Positions 17,923 through 26,491 of a stretch of 64,000 bases of DNA are shown here, one piece after another. Position 1 is the stretch's first letter; each line of letters starts with the position of its first letter. This DNA is from Flavobacterium phragmitis. GTDB lineage: Bacteria > Bacteroidota > Bacteroidia > Flavobacteriales > Flavobacteriaceae. Position numbers and translations under genes: made by a program. The notes beneath the pieces were generated by a model. That model saw nothing but the letters and a program-made list of their open reading frames with translations, ran no database searches and was not told the origin of the DNA. The stretch covers positions 47,289 through 111,288 of the forward strand of contig NZ_FOMH01000009.1 of assembly GCF_900112575.1 (NCBI RefSeq). Direction: 5' to 3'.

Positions 17923-19170
17923 ATGACTGGAATAAGTAAATATTTAGCAATACTATTGGGCATTCAGAACATAACAGCACAAACTGTCAATACAGGAGTG
18001 TTGACAATTGAACCCAATACTGATTTTTCGACCTTTTTTGCTTTTGATAATAAAGCTAGTGGCGATGTTTTGCACAATGGAAATTTTTATGCCTATTCAG
18101 ATTTTAAAAATGATGGTCTCTTTACCTATACCGATTTATCGAATGGAAAAACACTTTTTGTTGGAAATTCTCAGCAAAAAATAGAAGGATTGTCAACCTC
18201 TGATTTTCAGAATATTGAATTTGATAATACTTCGGCTAAGACTCCTTTTTTGTTAACAACTGAAATCGTTATTAATAAATTGGCATCTTTTAAGAATGGA
18301 ATTGTCGATAATTCTCTAGATACTGGTAAAGTTGTTTTTAATGAAAATGCTTCGCACACAGATACAAGTAATTTAAGTTTTGTCGATGGAAGAGTAGAGA
18401 AAAAAGGCGCAGCAAAATTTGAATTTCCTATTGGAGATGTGTATTACAGACCCTCTCTAAATGATGCCAACAGCAATTCTAATAATATCTACACTACCGA
18501 ATATTTCTTTGAAACGATAGGCAATATTCATCCTTATACCAGCAAAGAAGAAAGTATTATCACCATAGATGAAGTCGAATATTGGAATTTGACGCAGGAA
18601 CAAGGAACAGATAAAGCAGTTTTGAGTCTTACTTTGGACAAAAATACAACACCAGCTATTTTCTTTCAAGAAAGTGATGATACGGAATTGGCAATAGTAA
18701 GATGGGACGTGCCAACATTTAAGTGGATTAACGAAAAAGGTGTCACCACAGATCTTCTTACAGGAGCTGAGTATACGAAATTAGTGACTACTCAAGTTAG
18801 CGGTTATAGTATTTTTACAATAGCAATAGTAAAAAAGGAAAATCCCGAACCACCGTCTAATGAAATTGTAATTTATAATGCAGTTTCTCCAAATGGAGAT
18901 GGAATAAACGATACTTTTCACATTAAAGGAATTGATAATTTTCCTGATAATAAAGTGGAAATTTATAATCGTTGGGGCGTAAAAGTATACGATGCAAAAT
19001 CGTATAATGAGAGTGATAATATGTTTAGAGGTTATTCTGAAGGTCGTGATACAGTGAAGAAAAATGATGGATTGCCAGACGGAACTTATTTTTACATTCT
19101 TGAATATCAAAAGGCTGACAAGACAATGCGAAGATCTGGTTATCTTTATATCAGTAAGGAGGGTAAATAA
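17923..19170 (+). CDS. secreted protein with T9SS type B (gliding-motility) C-terminal domain
   Basis: This 415-aa protein has a short signal peptide (NITAQ at about residue 20). The middle is a beta-rich region of unknown role. From about residue 325, NAVSPNGDGINDTF, VEIYNRWGVKVYD and LPDGTYFYIL are the signature of the gliding motility-associated C-terminal / T9SS type B sorting domain. That domain directs export through the type IX system and surface attachment. It follows the S74 fibre gene by 32 bp and is the only gene in the locus with a recognisable T9SS signal. It may anchor the fibres; that is inference. A strong terminator follows. Confidence 0.85.
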   Translation: MTGISKYLAILLGIQNITAQTVNTGVLTIEPNTDFSTFFAFDNKASGDVLHNGNFYAYSDFKNDGLFTYTDLSNGKTLFVGNSQQKIEGLSTSDFQNIEFDNTSAKTPFLLTTEIVINKLASFKNGIVDNSLDTGKVVFNENASHTDTSNLSFVDGRVEKKGAAKFEFPIGDVYYRPSLNDANSNSNNIYTTEYFFETIGNIHPYTSKEESIITIDEVEYWNLTQEQGTDKAVLSLTLDKNTTPAIFFQESDDTELAIVRWDVPTFKWINEKGVTTDLLTGAEYTKLVTTQVSGYSIFTIAIVKKENPEPPSNEIVIYNAVSPNGDGINDTFHIKGIDNFPDNKVEIYNRWGVKVYDAKSYNESDNMFRGYSEGRDTVKKNDGLPDGTYFYILEYQKADKTMRRSGYLYISKEGK

Positions 19171-19171
19171 A

Positions 19172-19197
19172 AAAAGCGAGGCAAACACCTCGCTTTT
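19172..19197. terminator. bidirectional terminator between convergent genes
   Basis: AAAAGCGAGG-CAAACA-CCTCGCTTTT is a perfect 10-bp stem with A and T runs on both sides. It sits between the T9SS-domain gene and the convergent YegP-like gene, so it can serve both strands. Confidence 0.9.
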
Positions 19198-19217
19198 CAC
19201 TATATTTTAAAAGTAAA

Positions 19218-19550
19218 TTAAGCTGTCTGATCATCTATAGTAGCATCAGGAGCATTTTTCTTTACAGATTCGATTCCATTTTCTCTAGCTGCAACACTTT
19301 CGTACATTTCGCTTGAACCAATAATTTGTCCATTTCCAGCTTTTAGATTAAAATACGGTTTTCCGTTTTTGGCTTCTTTTCTGTCATAACGATTGTCATC
19401 AGCAGCATTGTTTTTTACTGATTCGATACCATTATTACAAGCCGCTTTCGTAGTATAACCTTCGCTTGTTAAAATAGTCTGGCCATTACCAGCTTTTAAA
19501 TTGAATTGAAACTCTCCGTTGGTTCTGGTAGTAATTACAAATTTTCCCAT
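19218..19550 (-). CDS. YegP-family (DUF1508) protein with two repeats
   Basis: This 110-aa protein consists of two tandem copies of the DUF1508/YegP unit. The first runs over FNLKAGNGQTILTSEGYTT to GIESVKNNA and the second over FNLKAGNGQIIGSSEMYES to GIESVKKNA. E. coli YegP has the same two-repeat layout and length. It has no signal peptide, so it is cytoplasmic. The role of the family is not established. Confidence 0.85.
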   Translation of the reverse strand: MGKFVITTRTNGEFQFNLKAGNGQTILTSEGYTTKAACNNGIESVKNNAADDNRYDRKEAKNGKPYFNLKAGNGQIIGSSEMYESVAARENGIESVKKNAPDATIDDQTA

Positions 19551-19698
19551 GTAGTTTATTATTAAAGTTAGGTAATATATTCATTTTGCTAAAGATAAAA
19601 ATACAAAACTTAGTCATATAAATCATACATCAGTTTGAAAAAATAATTATCAAAACAATAAAAATGATCAAAAAAACAGTTCCTTTATTAAGTTAAAG

Positions 19699-20448
19699 TT
19701 ATATTCCTAAACGAAAATCAGATACACTTTTTTCTTCCAGATTAATTTCTTCAAAGATACTTTGAGTTCCTTTATCTACAGGACATTGCGTACTGATTCC
19801 CATCCAGATCTCTTTTGGATAATTGTTTTTGTACAAACGAACCATTTGCCAATTCTTTTTATCTAATGAATAATAACTTGCAACTGTTTTGGTATCCGAA
19901 GAGATTTTCATATAAACTGTAGGCTCTTTTACAACATCATGATTGTTATCGTCAGAAGTTCCCATGGTGCGAACCGTTACAATTCTATGATTACCTCTTT
20001 CGTCTTGTTCAAAGCAGAATTTCTGGTAAAAACTGTCATTTACATAAATATATAAAACGCCGGCATTGTACAATCCTTTTTCAGTAAACCCAGGTGTTAC
20101 TTTGGCGGTTAGTGTAAATGGTTTGGTATTGTCAACTTTAGACAAAAGCATTGGAGCAGTAGTGTTGGATAGTTTTCCGTCAGGATCAGAGAAATAATCT
20201 GATTTTTCTCCAGCTTTAAAGATGATTTTCTCGTTTGCTTCTTTCTTAATTAAGGTATCAGCGCCATTTACTGCTTTACTAAAATGTATGTTTGATAACT
20301 TAATATCACATGGTAAACCATTAACAATAGCAGAGTCTAATTTTGTTTCTTCTTTCATTGTTATTTTTGCAGTTTCATTTTTGTTATTACAGCTTGATAA
20401 TACAGAAAGACTCAAAATAGTAATAGCGCTATAAAAAATTGTTTTCAT
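19699..20448 (-). CDS. DUF1349-type lipoprotein
   Basis: This 249-aa protein has a lipoprotein signal (LSVLSSC, lipid-bearing Cys at about residue 19). Its body matches the DUF1349 concanavalin-like fold: TAPMLLSKVDNTKPFTLTAKVTP, YNAGVLYIYVNDSFYQKFCFEQD and EIWMGISTQCP. The fold is often linked to carbohydrate binding, but no ligand can be named. It is divergent from a LuxR-type regulator, with about 100 bp between the starts that carry a recognisable promoter. Confidence 0.75.
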   Translation of the reverse strand: MKTIFYSAITILSLSVLSSCNNKNETAKITMKEETKLDSAIVNGLPCDIKLSNIHFSKAVNGADTLIKKEANEKIIFKAGEKSDYFSDPDGKLSNTTAPMLLSKVDNTKPFTLTAKVTPGFTEKGLYNAGVLYIYVNDSFYQKFCFEQDERGNHRIVTVRTMGTSDDNNHDVVKEPTVYMKISSDTKTVASYYSLDKKNWQMVRLYKNNYPKEIWMGISTQCPVDKGTQSIFEEINLEEKSVSDFRLGI

Positions 20449-20489
20449 AAATTATTTTTTTGGGATAGAATGTGATATTTTTAGTTTTC

Positions 20490-20520
20490 CAAAAATAGTA
20501 GCACTTTTAAAGAAAGACAA
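20490..20520 (-). promoter_or_regulatory. promoter of the DUF1349 lipoprotein gene
   Basis: On the minus strand, TTG at 20520-20518 and TATTTTTG at 20497-20490 are separated by 20 bp. This fits the Bacteroidota primary sigma pattern (TTG, about 19 bp, TAnnTTTG). The start codon lies about 40 bp downstream. Confidence 0.6.
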
Positions 20521-20549
20521 TACGTAAAATTAACCAATTATAATTCCGA

Positions 20550-21320
20550 ATGTCACAAAATCCTTCAATAGAAAATCAGTTAATGACCACATTTTTAGAA
20601 CAAAAGTTTGAGATTGAAGAATCTAATGATATCGAAATGTACAAACAGTTTGTGGCCAATTATGTAAAGATTGAACAATGTGTAGCTGTTTTATCTGATT
20701 ATCAAGCCGACTGTAGTTACATATATGCAGGAAGTTTTGGTGCTGTTTTTGGACTTCCGGATGAAAACTCCGTAATTGATTCTGCTTTTGAAGAATGTAT
20801 TTTTACCAAAATAAATGCTGATGATTTAGTACAACGTCATATTTTAGAACTCAATTTTTATCAGTTTTTAAAAGGAATTCCGAAAGAAGAATATAGTAGT
20901 TACAGCACTTTCAGCCGACTTCGAATGAAAAGTACTGTAGAAAAAAATATTTACATTAATCACCGGACTATTTACCTTAAAACATTCAGCAACGGAAGTA
21001 TTTCACTTGCCTTGTGTTTGTATCTTCCGTCAACAGATTTACAATTTAGAACCGGAATTGATGGAAAAATCATCAATATTCAGACAGGAGAAGTTATTGA
21101 ATCTGAAAAGTATAAAAACAACGCAGAAACCATACTTTCCAAAAGAGAAATCGAAGTTTTAAGCAGTGTAGCAAAAGGAAATAAAAGTGAACAAATTGCT
21201 TCCGAAATGCATATTTCAGTTTATACCGTTAGACGACACCGACAAAATATTATTGAAAAATTAAAAGTAACCAATTCAGCAGAGGCCGTACAGACTGCTT
21301 TTGCGATGGGAATTATTTAA
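20550..21320 (+). CDS. LuxR-type transcriptional regulator
   Basis: This 256-aa protein ends in a LuxR/FixJ-type helix-turn-helix (about 193-252). The motif runs LSKREIEVLSSVAKGNKSEQ, then IASEMHISVYTVRRHRQNI, then EKLKV. The N-terminal 180 residues do not look like a receiver domain: there is no Asp phosphorylation motif. They may be a PAS-like or ligand-sensing region. It is divergent from the DUF1349 lipoprotein and 79 bp upstream of the XdhC-like gene, so either could be a target. Confidence 0.8.
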   Translation: MSQNPSIENQLMTTFLEQKFEIEESNDIEMYKQFVANYVKIEQCVAVLSDYQADCSYIYAGSFGAVFGLPDENSVIDSAFEECIFTKINADDLVQRHILELNFYQFLKGIPKEEYSSYSTFSRLRMKSTVEKNIYINHRTIYLKTFSNGSISLALCLYLPSTDLQFRTGIDGKIINIQTGEVIESEKYKNNAETILSKREIEVLSSVAKGNKSEQIASEMHISVYTVRRHRQNIIEKLKVTNSAEAVQTAFAMGII

Positions 21321-21399
21321 CTTCTAAAGCTTTTTTGTACTTTTATAATTTCCCTGCTATTGGTTTCAACATTAATTTTGGCAGGCGATAGTATTTTTT

Positions 21400-22518
21400 A
21401 TGAAAGAAATCAGCGAAATTCTTAAAGCCTATTCAAAAGCAAGACTAGAAGATAAAAAAACAGCTCTGGCCACAGTGGTTAAAGTTGAAGGTTCATCTTA
21501 TCGTCAGCCTGGAGCTCGTATGCTTGTTACAGAAGACGGTCAGTTAACAGGTGCTATAAGTGGCGGATGTCTGGAAGGAGATGCACTTCGAAAAGCATTA
21601 CTTGCCATTCATCAAAAACAGAACAAGATTATAACTTACAATACCAGTAATGAGGATGATGCTGAATTGGGTTTGCAATTGGGTTGCAACGGAATTGTTC
21701 ATATTCTTTTTGAATACATTGATGATGAACAGACAAATAATCCAATACAGCTTTTACAACAATTAGAATTAGAAAGAAAAGAAGCTGTAATTGTTACCGT
21801 TTTTTCACTCAAAAGAAATGCTCTTCAAATAGGAACGACTCTATTTTTTAGGAAAGACAGTTCCGTTTTAAATCATAATGACGAAGTTTTAAATTTAATT
21901 GCTTACGCAGAAGAAGTGTTACAAACCAAAAAATCAGTAGTAAGAAAACTTCAAACCGAAAATGAGGCTTTGATTGAATACATCAATCCGCCAATTTCAC
22001 TTGTAATTGCCGGAGCAGGTAATGATGTACAGCCTTTAGTGAAAATGGCTTCTATATTGGGATGGAAAATTATTATTGGCGACGGGCGAGCCACACATAC
22101 TACCGAAAAACGTTTTCCAAAAGCAGATAAAGTCGAGACTGTTAAGTCGGAACAATTTCTGGAAAATATTATAATTGACGAGCAGACTTATTTTGTTTTA
22201 ATGACCCACAATTATAAATATGATTTAGCGGTTCTAAAACAGCTTTTAGAAACCAATTGTAAATATATTGGAATTCTGGGCCCTAAAACCAAATTAAACC
22301 GAATGCTTGATGATCTTGAAAACGAAGGAATAAAGCTTAATGACGAACAATTGGAACGCATATACAGTCCGATTGGTTTAGATATTGGAGCCGAAACTTC
22401 AGAAGAAATCGCTCTCTCAATTGTCGCAGAGATCAAAGCTCTTTCAGCAGGAAAGACTGGTACTTCTTTAAAATATAAATTGGGTAAGATCCATGATGAG
22501 GTGCCGTATGAAAGATAA
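21400..22518 (+). CDS. XdhC/PaoD-like molybdenum cofactor insertion chaperone
   Basis: This 372-aa protein is of the XdhC/CoxI family. The N-terminal XdhC domain shows VEGSSYRQPGARMLV and GAISGGCLEGD (about 29-68), and the C-terminal Rossmann domain begins with SLVIAGAGNDVQPL (about 203). Family members bind the molybdenum cofactor, help add its sulfido ligand and insert it into xanthine dehydrogenase-type enzymes. The E. coli equivalent for PaoABC is PaoD. The paoABC-like operon lies 2.3 kb downstream. The gene overlaps the next by 11-26 bp, depending on the start used. Confidence 0.85.
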   Translation: MKEISEILKAYSKARLEDKKTALATVVKVEGSSYRQPGARMLVTEDGQLTGAISGGCLEGDALRKALLAIHQKQNKIITYNTSNEDDAELGLQLGCNGIVHILFEYIDDEQTNNPIQLLQQLELERKEAVIVTVFSLKRNALQIGTTLFFRKDSSVLNHNDEVLNLIAYAEEVLQTKKSVVRKLQTENEALIEYINPPISLVIAGAGNDVQPLVKMASILGWKIIIGDGRATHTTEKRFPKADKVETVKSEQFLENIIIDEQTYFVLMTHNYKYDLAVLKQLLETNCKYIGILGPKTKLNRMLDDLENEGIKLNDEQLERIYSPIGLDIGAETSEEIALSIVAEIKALSAGKTGTSLKYKLGKIHDEVPYER

Positions 22519-23110
22519 ATTTCAAAATAAAACAGGAATCATCATTTTGGCCGCTGGAAATTCTTCCAGACTAGGCCGTCCCAAACAATTGCTGGAATAC
22601 AAAGAATCGACACTTTTAAAGAACACAATTTCTGAAGCCTTAAAGGTCGAAAATGTATTTGTATTAGTTGTAACAGGTGCAAATCAAGAAACGATAACGA
22701 ATGATCTTAACTTTCCTGAATTAAAAATTGGTTTAAATACAGATTGGCAAAACGGAATGTCGTCTTCAATTGTCAAAGGATTAAGTGATGTATTGAACAT
22801 AAATCCCGATTGTGAGCAATGTATTTTTGCGGTTTGCGATCAGCCTTTTGTGACGAGTTTACTATTTGAAAATCTTATAATAGAACAGGATAAAACCAAA
22901 AAAGGAATTATCGCTTCAGCATATTCCGAAACTTTGGGAATTCCGGTTTTATTCCACAAAAAATATTTTAAAGAATTACTGGATTTAAAAGGGCAGGAAG
23001 GAGCAAAAAAACTTATTAAAAAACATTCAGAAGATACTGTCTCGGTTTCATTTGAAAAAGGCAACATTGATATTGATACTGAGGAAGATTATTTTAAATT
23101 GATTTCTTAA
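22493..23110 (+). CDS. mocA: MocA-like molybdenum cofactor cytidylyltransferase
   Basis: This 205-aa NTP-transferase has the nucleotide-binding motif GIIILAAGNSSRLGRPKQLL near the N-terminus, and CDQPF (about 119), which is typical of MocA/MobA-like enzymes. MocA converts molybdenum cofactor to the cytosine dinucleotide form used by enzymes such as PaoABC, and this fits the neighbours. The ATG at 22508 (MKDKF) is a possible shorter start with an 11-bp overlap of the xdhC-like gene; the listed ATG gives 26 bp. The choice cannot be settled here. CTP rather than GTP use is inferred from family and context. Confidence 0.8.
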   Translation: MMRCRMKDKFQNKTGIIILAAGNSSRLGRPKQLLEYKESTLLKNTISEALKVENVFVLVVTGANQETITNDLNFPELKIGLNTDWQNGMSSSIVKGLSDVLNINPDCEQCIFAVCDQPFVTSLLFENLIIEQDKTKKGIIASAYSETLGIPVLFHKKYFKELLDLKGQEGAKKLIKKHSEDTVSVSFEKGNIDIDTEEDYFKLIS

Positions 23111-23154
23111 GAGTGAGACAAAGTAACAAAGTAACAAAGTTTTTTTCAGATGCC

Positions 23155-23260
23155 GTTTGTCATTCCGAGGAACGAGGAATCACACTCGAGAATCTACAAA
23201 GATTGGCGATATACTGTCTGGAGTTTCTAGTGTGATCCTTCCTTCGTCAGGATTACAAAC
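23155..23260. repeat. MITE-like element with 32-bp imperfect inverted arms
   Basis: The left arm 23155-23186 (GTTTGTCATTCCGAGGAACG...) and right arm 23229-23260 are imperfect inverted copies around a 42-bp core. CATTCCGAGGAACGAGGAAT is itself a palindrome-like unit. The element sits between the convergent mocA and cysteine desulfurase genes. Confidence 0.6.
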
Positions 23261-23274
23261 TGGTTGAGTAAATT

Positions 23275-23350
23275 TTTGAAGAACTTTGCGTAAACCTTTG
23301 TGACTTTGCGAGATTAAAAAAACTTGGCGACTTAGTGCCTTCGTAGCAAA
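23275..23350. repeat. CTTTGCG-type intergenic repeat
   Basis: Runs such as GAACTTTGCG, CTTTGTGACTTTGCG and CTTAGTGCCTTCGTAGC belong to a repeat type seen in many gaps of this window. It reaches into the 3' end of the cysteine desulfurase gene, whose last residues (LLRRH) it encodes. Confidence 0.6.
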
Positions 23351-24480
23351 ACAAATTGTTGGGCCAAAGTTAAAACCCGCTCAACTGCAATATCAATTTC
23401 TTCATCAGTAGTAAATCGTCCCAAACTAAAACGAATGGAACTCAAAGCTTCTTCATCAGACAATCCCATTGCTTTCAAAACATGTGAAGGCTCAGAAGTA
23501 ACCGCAGAGCAAGACGAACCATTAGAAACCGAAATATTCCCCAAAGCCATAATAAGCTGTTCCGAATTCACGCCCGGAAAACAAATGTTGGTAGTGTTAT
23601 AAATTCGGTTTTGAATACATCCGTTAACGAAAGAATCTTCAAATTGCAATAAGCCAGATTCGAGTTTGTTTCGTAATAGATTAATTCTATTTGAATCTTT
23701 TTCTAATTCATTTACAGCTATTTCTGATGCTTTACCTAAACCTATAATTCCGGGAACATTGAGCGTGCCACTGCGTAATTTTCGTTGTTGTCCTCCGCCT
23801 ATAATTTGAGGAATTAGTTTGATTTTGGCTTTCGCCGAAACATACAAAGCACCAATCCCTTTTGGGCCATAAAATTTATGAGCAGATAAAGTTAAAAGGT
23901 CAATTCCTAAAGCTTTGACATCAATAGGAATTTTACCAACTGATTGTGTTGCATCACACATAAAAAGTACATTTTTACTTTTCAGTATTCTGGAAATCTC
24001 TTTGATATTTTGGATGACACCAGTTTCATTATTAGAAAACATTCCTATGAAGATCAGAGTTTTATCAGTTATGGTCTCCTTTAAAAGATTAAGGTCTAAA
24101 AGCCCATTTCTGCTAACTTCTAAATAACTGACTTCAAAGCTATTACTTTCCATAAAACGACAAGTTTCAAGAACTGCTTTGTGTTCTGTAGAAATAGTGA
24201 TGATATGTTTTTTATCTTGATTCACCAGACCTTTAAGTGCCAGATTAATTGCTTCTGTAGCTCCCGATGTAAAAATAATTTCTTCAGCGTCTGCATTAAT
24301 TAAAGCAGCAACTTGCCAAGCTGCATTTTCTACAGCCTCCTTTACTGTTAATCCAGCAATATGACTACTTGTAGAGTTGGCATACAAATCAGTAAAATAG
24401 GGAAGCATAGCATTCAAAACGCGTTCATCAATACGAGTCGTGGCATTATTATCAAGATAAATATTTTGTTGATGTGACAT
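23332..24480 (-). CDS. cysteine desulfurase (NifS/IscS family)
   Basis: This 382-aa PLP-dependent enzyme shows YLDNNATT at the start, TSGATEAINLAL (PLP phosphate site), the Schiff-base lysine K202 in SAHKFYGPKG and the active-site cysteine C324 in NGSSCSA. It takes sulfur from cysteine as a persulfide. It lies among molybdenum hydroxylase genes, opposite in direction. A job supplying the sulfido ligand of the molybdenum cofactor through the XdhC-like chaperone is therefore plausible, as known for NifS4 in Rhodobacter. General Fe-S assembly is the alternative. The last codons fall in an intergenic repeat. Confidence 0.85.
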   Translation of the reverse strand: MSHQQNIYLDNNATTRIDERVLNAMLPYFTDLYANSTSSHIAGLTVKEAVENAAWQVAALINADAEEIIFTSGATEAINLALKGLVNQDKKHIITISTEHKAVLETCRFMESNSFEVSYLEVSRNGLLDLNLLKETITDKTLIFIGMFSNNETGVIQNIKEISRILKSKNVLFMCDATQSVGKIPIDVKALGIDLLTLSAHKFYGPKGIGALYVSAKAKIKLIPQIIGGGQQRKLRSGTLNVPGIIGLGKASEIAVNELEKDSNRINLLRNKLESGLLQFEDSFVNGCIQNRIYNTTNICFPGVNSEQLIMALGNISVSNGSSCSAVTSEPSHVLKAMGLSDEEALSSIRFSLGRFTTDEEIDIAVERVLTLAQQFVLLRRH

Positions 24481-24560
24481 AAATCAAAGCTTAGTCTTGT
24501 AAAAATACAATTTTCAGTGTAACGACAATTCAGATTATTATAGCGAGCAAAGTTTTTTTC

Positions 24561-24634
24561 TCCCGCAGATTTTGCAGATAAAGCAGATAAATTTAGCAGA
24601 ATAAAAATCTGTGGAATCTGCAAAATCTGCGGGA
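24561..24634. repeat. GCAGATTTTGCAG-type inverted repeat
   Basis: CCCGCAGATTTTGCAG at 24562-24577 and CTGCAAAATCTGCGGG at 24618-24633 are perfectly complementary. With the flanking bases they make a long imperfect hairpin. The rest of the 387-bp gap 24481-24867 holds another CTTTGCG-type segment (about 24670-24745) and the paoA promoter region. Confidence 0.7.
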
Positions 24635-24800
24635 AACGGATATGTGCAAAGTATATTTATAAAGTTTTCCGATTCTAGCTTTGCGAACTTTGCGTTTTAT
24701 AAAGGTATCAATAGTAAAAAAAACTTGCGCTCTTTGCGGTTAGACAAAAACACAAATTGTAATTATTCTAAATAATCCTAATGTTTGAATTTCATAACTT

Positions 24801-24826
24801 TTTGTGATTTAAGATTGTTAAATTTG
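24801..24826 (+). promoter_or_regulatory. possible promoter of the paoABC-like operon
   Basis: TAAATTTG at 24819-24826 matches the Bacteroidota -7 element exactly and lies 41 bp before the start codon. The nearest TTTG (24801-24804) leaves only 14 bp, shorter than usual, so the upstream element is doubtful. Confidence 0.4.
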
Positions 24827-24867
24827 TTAGAATACCCAAGTGATTTTGCTAATTTAAAATAGATAGA

Positions 24868-25506
24868 ATGGCTTCTAAAAAAAATAATCCGAAAGAAGTA
24901 ACGGAGAATGATTCCAATTCCCGTCGTGACTTTATAAAAAAATCGGGACTTTTTACTGCGCTGGCTTTTACACCGCCTTCGTTAGTGATGGCTTCAGAGA
25001 ATAAATGGGATGAAAAAATAGCAGAGTATTTAGAGACAGTACCGCTATCTATTGAAGTAAACGGTAAAAAACACAATCTAAATATCGAACCCAGAACTAC
25101 TTTACTGGACTTGTTAAGAGAACAATTACAGCTTACGGGAACCAAAAAAGGCTGTGATCACGGACAATGCGGTGCTTGTACAGTTCATGTAAACGGAACC
25201 CGTATTTTATCCTGTCTGACTTTGGCTTCGATGCAACAAAATGCTCAAGTCACTACAATTGAAGGACTTTCAAATGGGAAAAAATTACACCCAATGCAGG
25301 AAGCATTTATCAAACATGATGGTTTTCAGTGTGGTTATTGTACGCCTGGGCAAATTATGTCGGGAATTGCCTGTATCAAAGAAGGACATGCCAACAGCAG
25401 AGAAGAAATCAGAGAATACATGAGCGGTAACATTTGCAGATGCGGTGCTTATCATAATATTGTAGATGCTATAACAGAAGTGAAGGAAGGAGGGAAGGAG
25501 TTATGA
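24868..25506 (+). CDS. paoA: periplasmic aldehyde oxidoreductase, [2Fe-2S] subunit (PaoA-like)
   Basis: This 212-aa protein has a twin-arginine signal (SRRDFIKKSG, about 18-27), so the complex should be exported folded. It carries the two [2Fe-2S] clusters of the xanthine oxidase family. The ferredoxin-like motif is GCDHGQCGACTVHVNG with a later Cys (about 90-115). The four-helix motif is QCGYCTPGQIMSG and NICRCGAYHNI (about 152-196). It transfers electrons from the Mo site to FAD. The stop overlaps the next start by 4 bp (ATGA). Length and order match E. coli paoABC, which oxidises aromatic aldehydes. Confidence 0.88.
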   Translation: MASKKNNPKEVTENDSNSRRDFIKKSGLFTALAFTPPSLVMASENKWDEKIAEYLETVPLSIEVNGKKHNLNIEPRTTLLDLLREQLQLTGTKKGCDHGQCGACTVHVNGTRILSCLTLASMQQNAQVTTIEGLSNGKKLHPMQEAFIKHDGFQCGYCTPGQIMSGIACIKEGHANSREEIREYMSGNICRCGAYHNIVDAITEVKEGGKEL

Positions 25507-26483
25507 AAAATTTTCAAATAATCAGAGCTTTATCATCAAGAACAGCCGTAACGAATATCAGCAAAGAAAAAGAAGCTATGTTTATTGCAGGCGGAACAAA
25601 TCTGGTGGATTTAATGAAAAAGAATGTTGTAGCGCCAGACAAATTGATTGATATCAACGGTTTAGATTTAAAGAAAATAGAATTCTTAAAAGGAAAAGTT
25701 TCGATAGGTGCTTTGGCTAAAAACAGTCAGGTTGCCGAAGATGCGACAATAAAAGAAAAACATCCGTTATTGTCATTGGCTTTAGCAGCGGGAGCTTCTC
25801 AACAAATCAGACACATGGCAACAGTTGGCGGTAATATGCTACAGAAAACCAGATGTTCGTATTATTATAATACCGATATGCCGTGTAATAAAAGAACCCC
25901 TAAAAGCGGTTGTGGTGCGATTGGCGGTTCCAACAGAATGCATGCTGTTTTTGGAGCTTCAGATAGTTGCATTGCCGTTCATCCAAGTGATATGTGTATT
26001 GCTTTAGCAGCTTTAGACGCACAGGTTTTAGTTGAAGGACCAAAAGGCAAAAGACAAATTAAATTTACTGATTTTCATCGTCTGCCGGGAAATACACCTG
26101 AAAAAGATAATAATCTGGAAGCAAAAGAATTGATTACTGCTATTGAAATTCCAGATCATAATTTCACTAAAAATATTCATTATCTGAAAGTTCGTGACAG
26201 AACGAGTTATGCTTTTGCATTAGTTTCTGTTGCTGCAGCATTGGATTTGAAAAATAATGTAATAAAAGATGTCAGACTTGCCATGGGTGGTGTGGCGCAT
26301 AAACCCTGGAGATTGACTGAAGCAGAAGAATTTCTAAAAGGGAAAACAGTTTCAGAAGAAATTTTTAGACAAGCAGGCGATTTAGCGATGAAAGGAGCTA
26401 GAACTTACGGCGGAAATGATTTTAAAATTACGCTTGGAGCCAATACCATAACAGAAGCACTTATCATAGCAGCATCAAAATAA
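25503..26483 (+). CDS. paoB: aldehyde oxidoreductase FAD subunit with [4Fe-4S] loop (PaoB-like)
   Basis: This 326-aa protein has the FAD-binding domain of the CO dehydrogenase medium-subunit type: FIAGGTNLVDLMKK (about 27-40) and the TVGGNMLQ motif (about 108-115). The insert with C118, C128, C137 and C156 matches the loop that holds the extra [4Fe-4S] cluster in E. coli PaoB. The usual xanthine dehydrogenase subunits lack this. It is translated in overlap with the [2Fe-2S] subunit and 8 bp ahead of the Mo subunit. Confidence 0.88.
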   Translation: MKNFQIIRALSSRTAVTNISKEKEAMFIAGGTNLVDLMKKNVVAPDKLIDINGLDLKKIEFLKGKVSIGALAKNSQVAEDATIKEKHPLLSLALAAGASQQIRHMATVGGNMLQKTRCSYYYNTDMPCNKRTPKSGCGAIGGSNRMHAVFGASDSCIAVHPSDMCIALAALDAQVLVEGPKGKRQIKFTDFHRLPGNTPEKDNNLEAKELITAIEIPDHNFTKNIHYLKVRDRTSYAFALVSVAAALDLKNNVIKDVRLAMGGVAHKPWRLTEAEEFLKGKTVSEEIFRQAGDLAMKGARTYGGNDFKITLGANTITEALIIAASK

Positions 26484-26491
26484 TTAGAATT

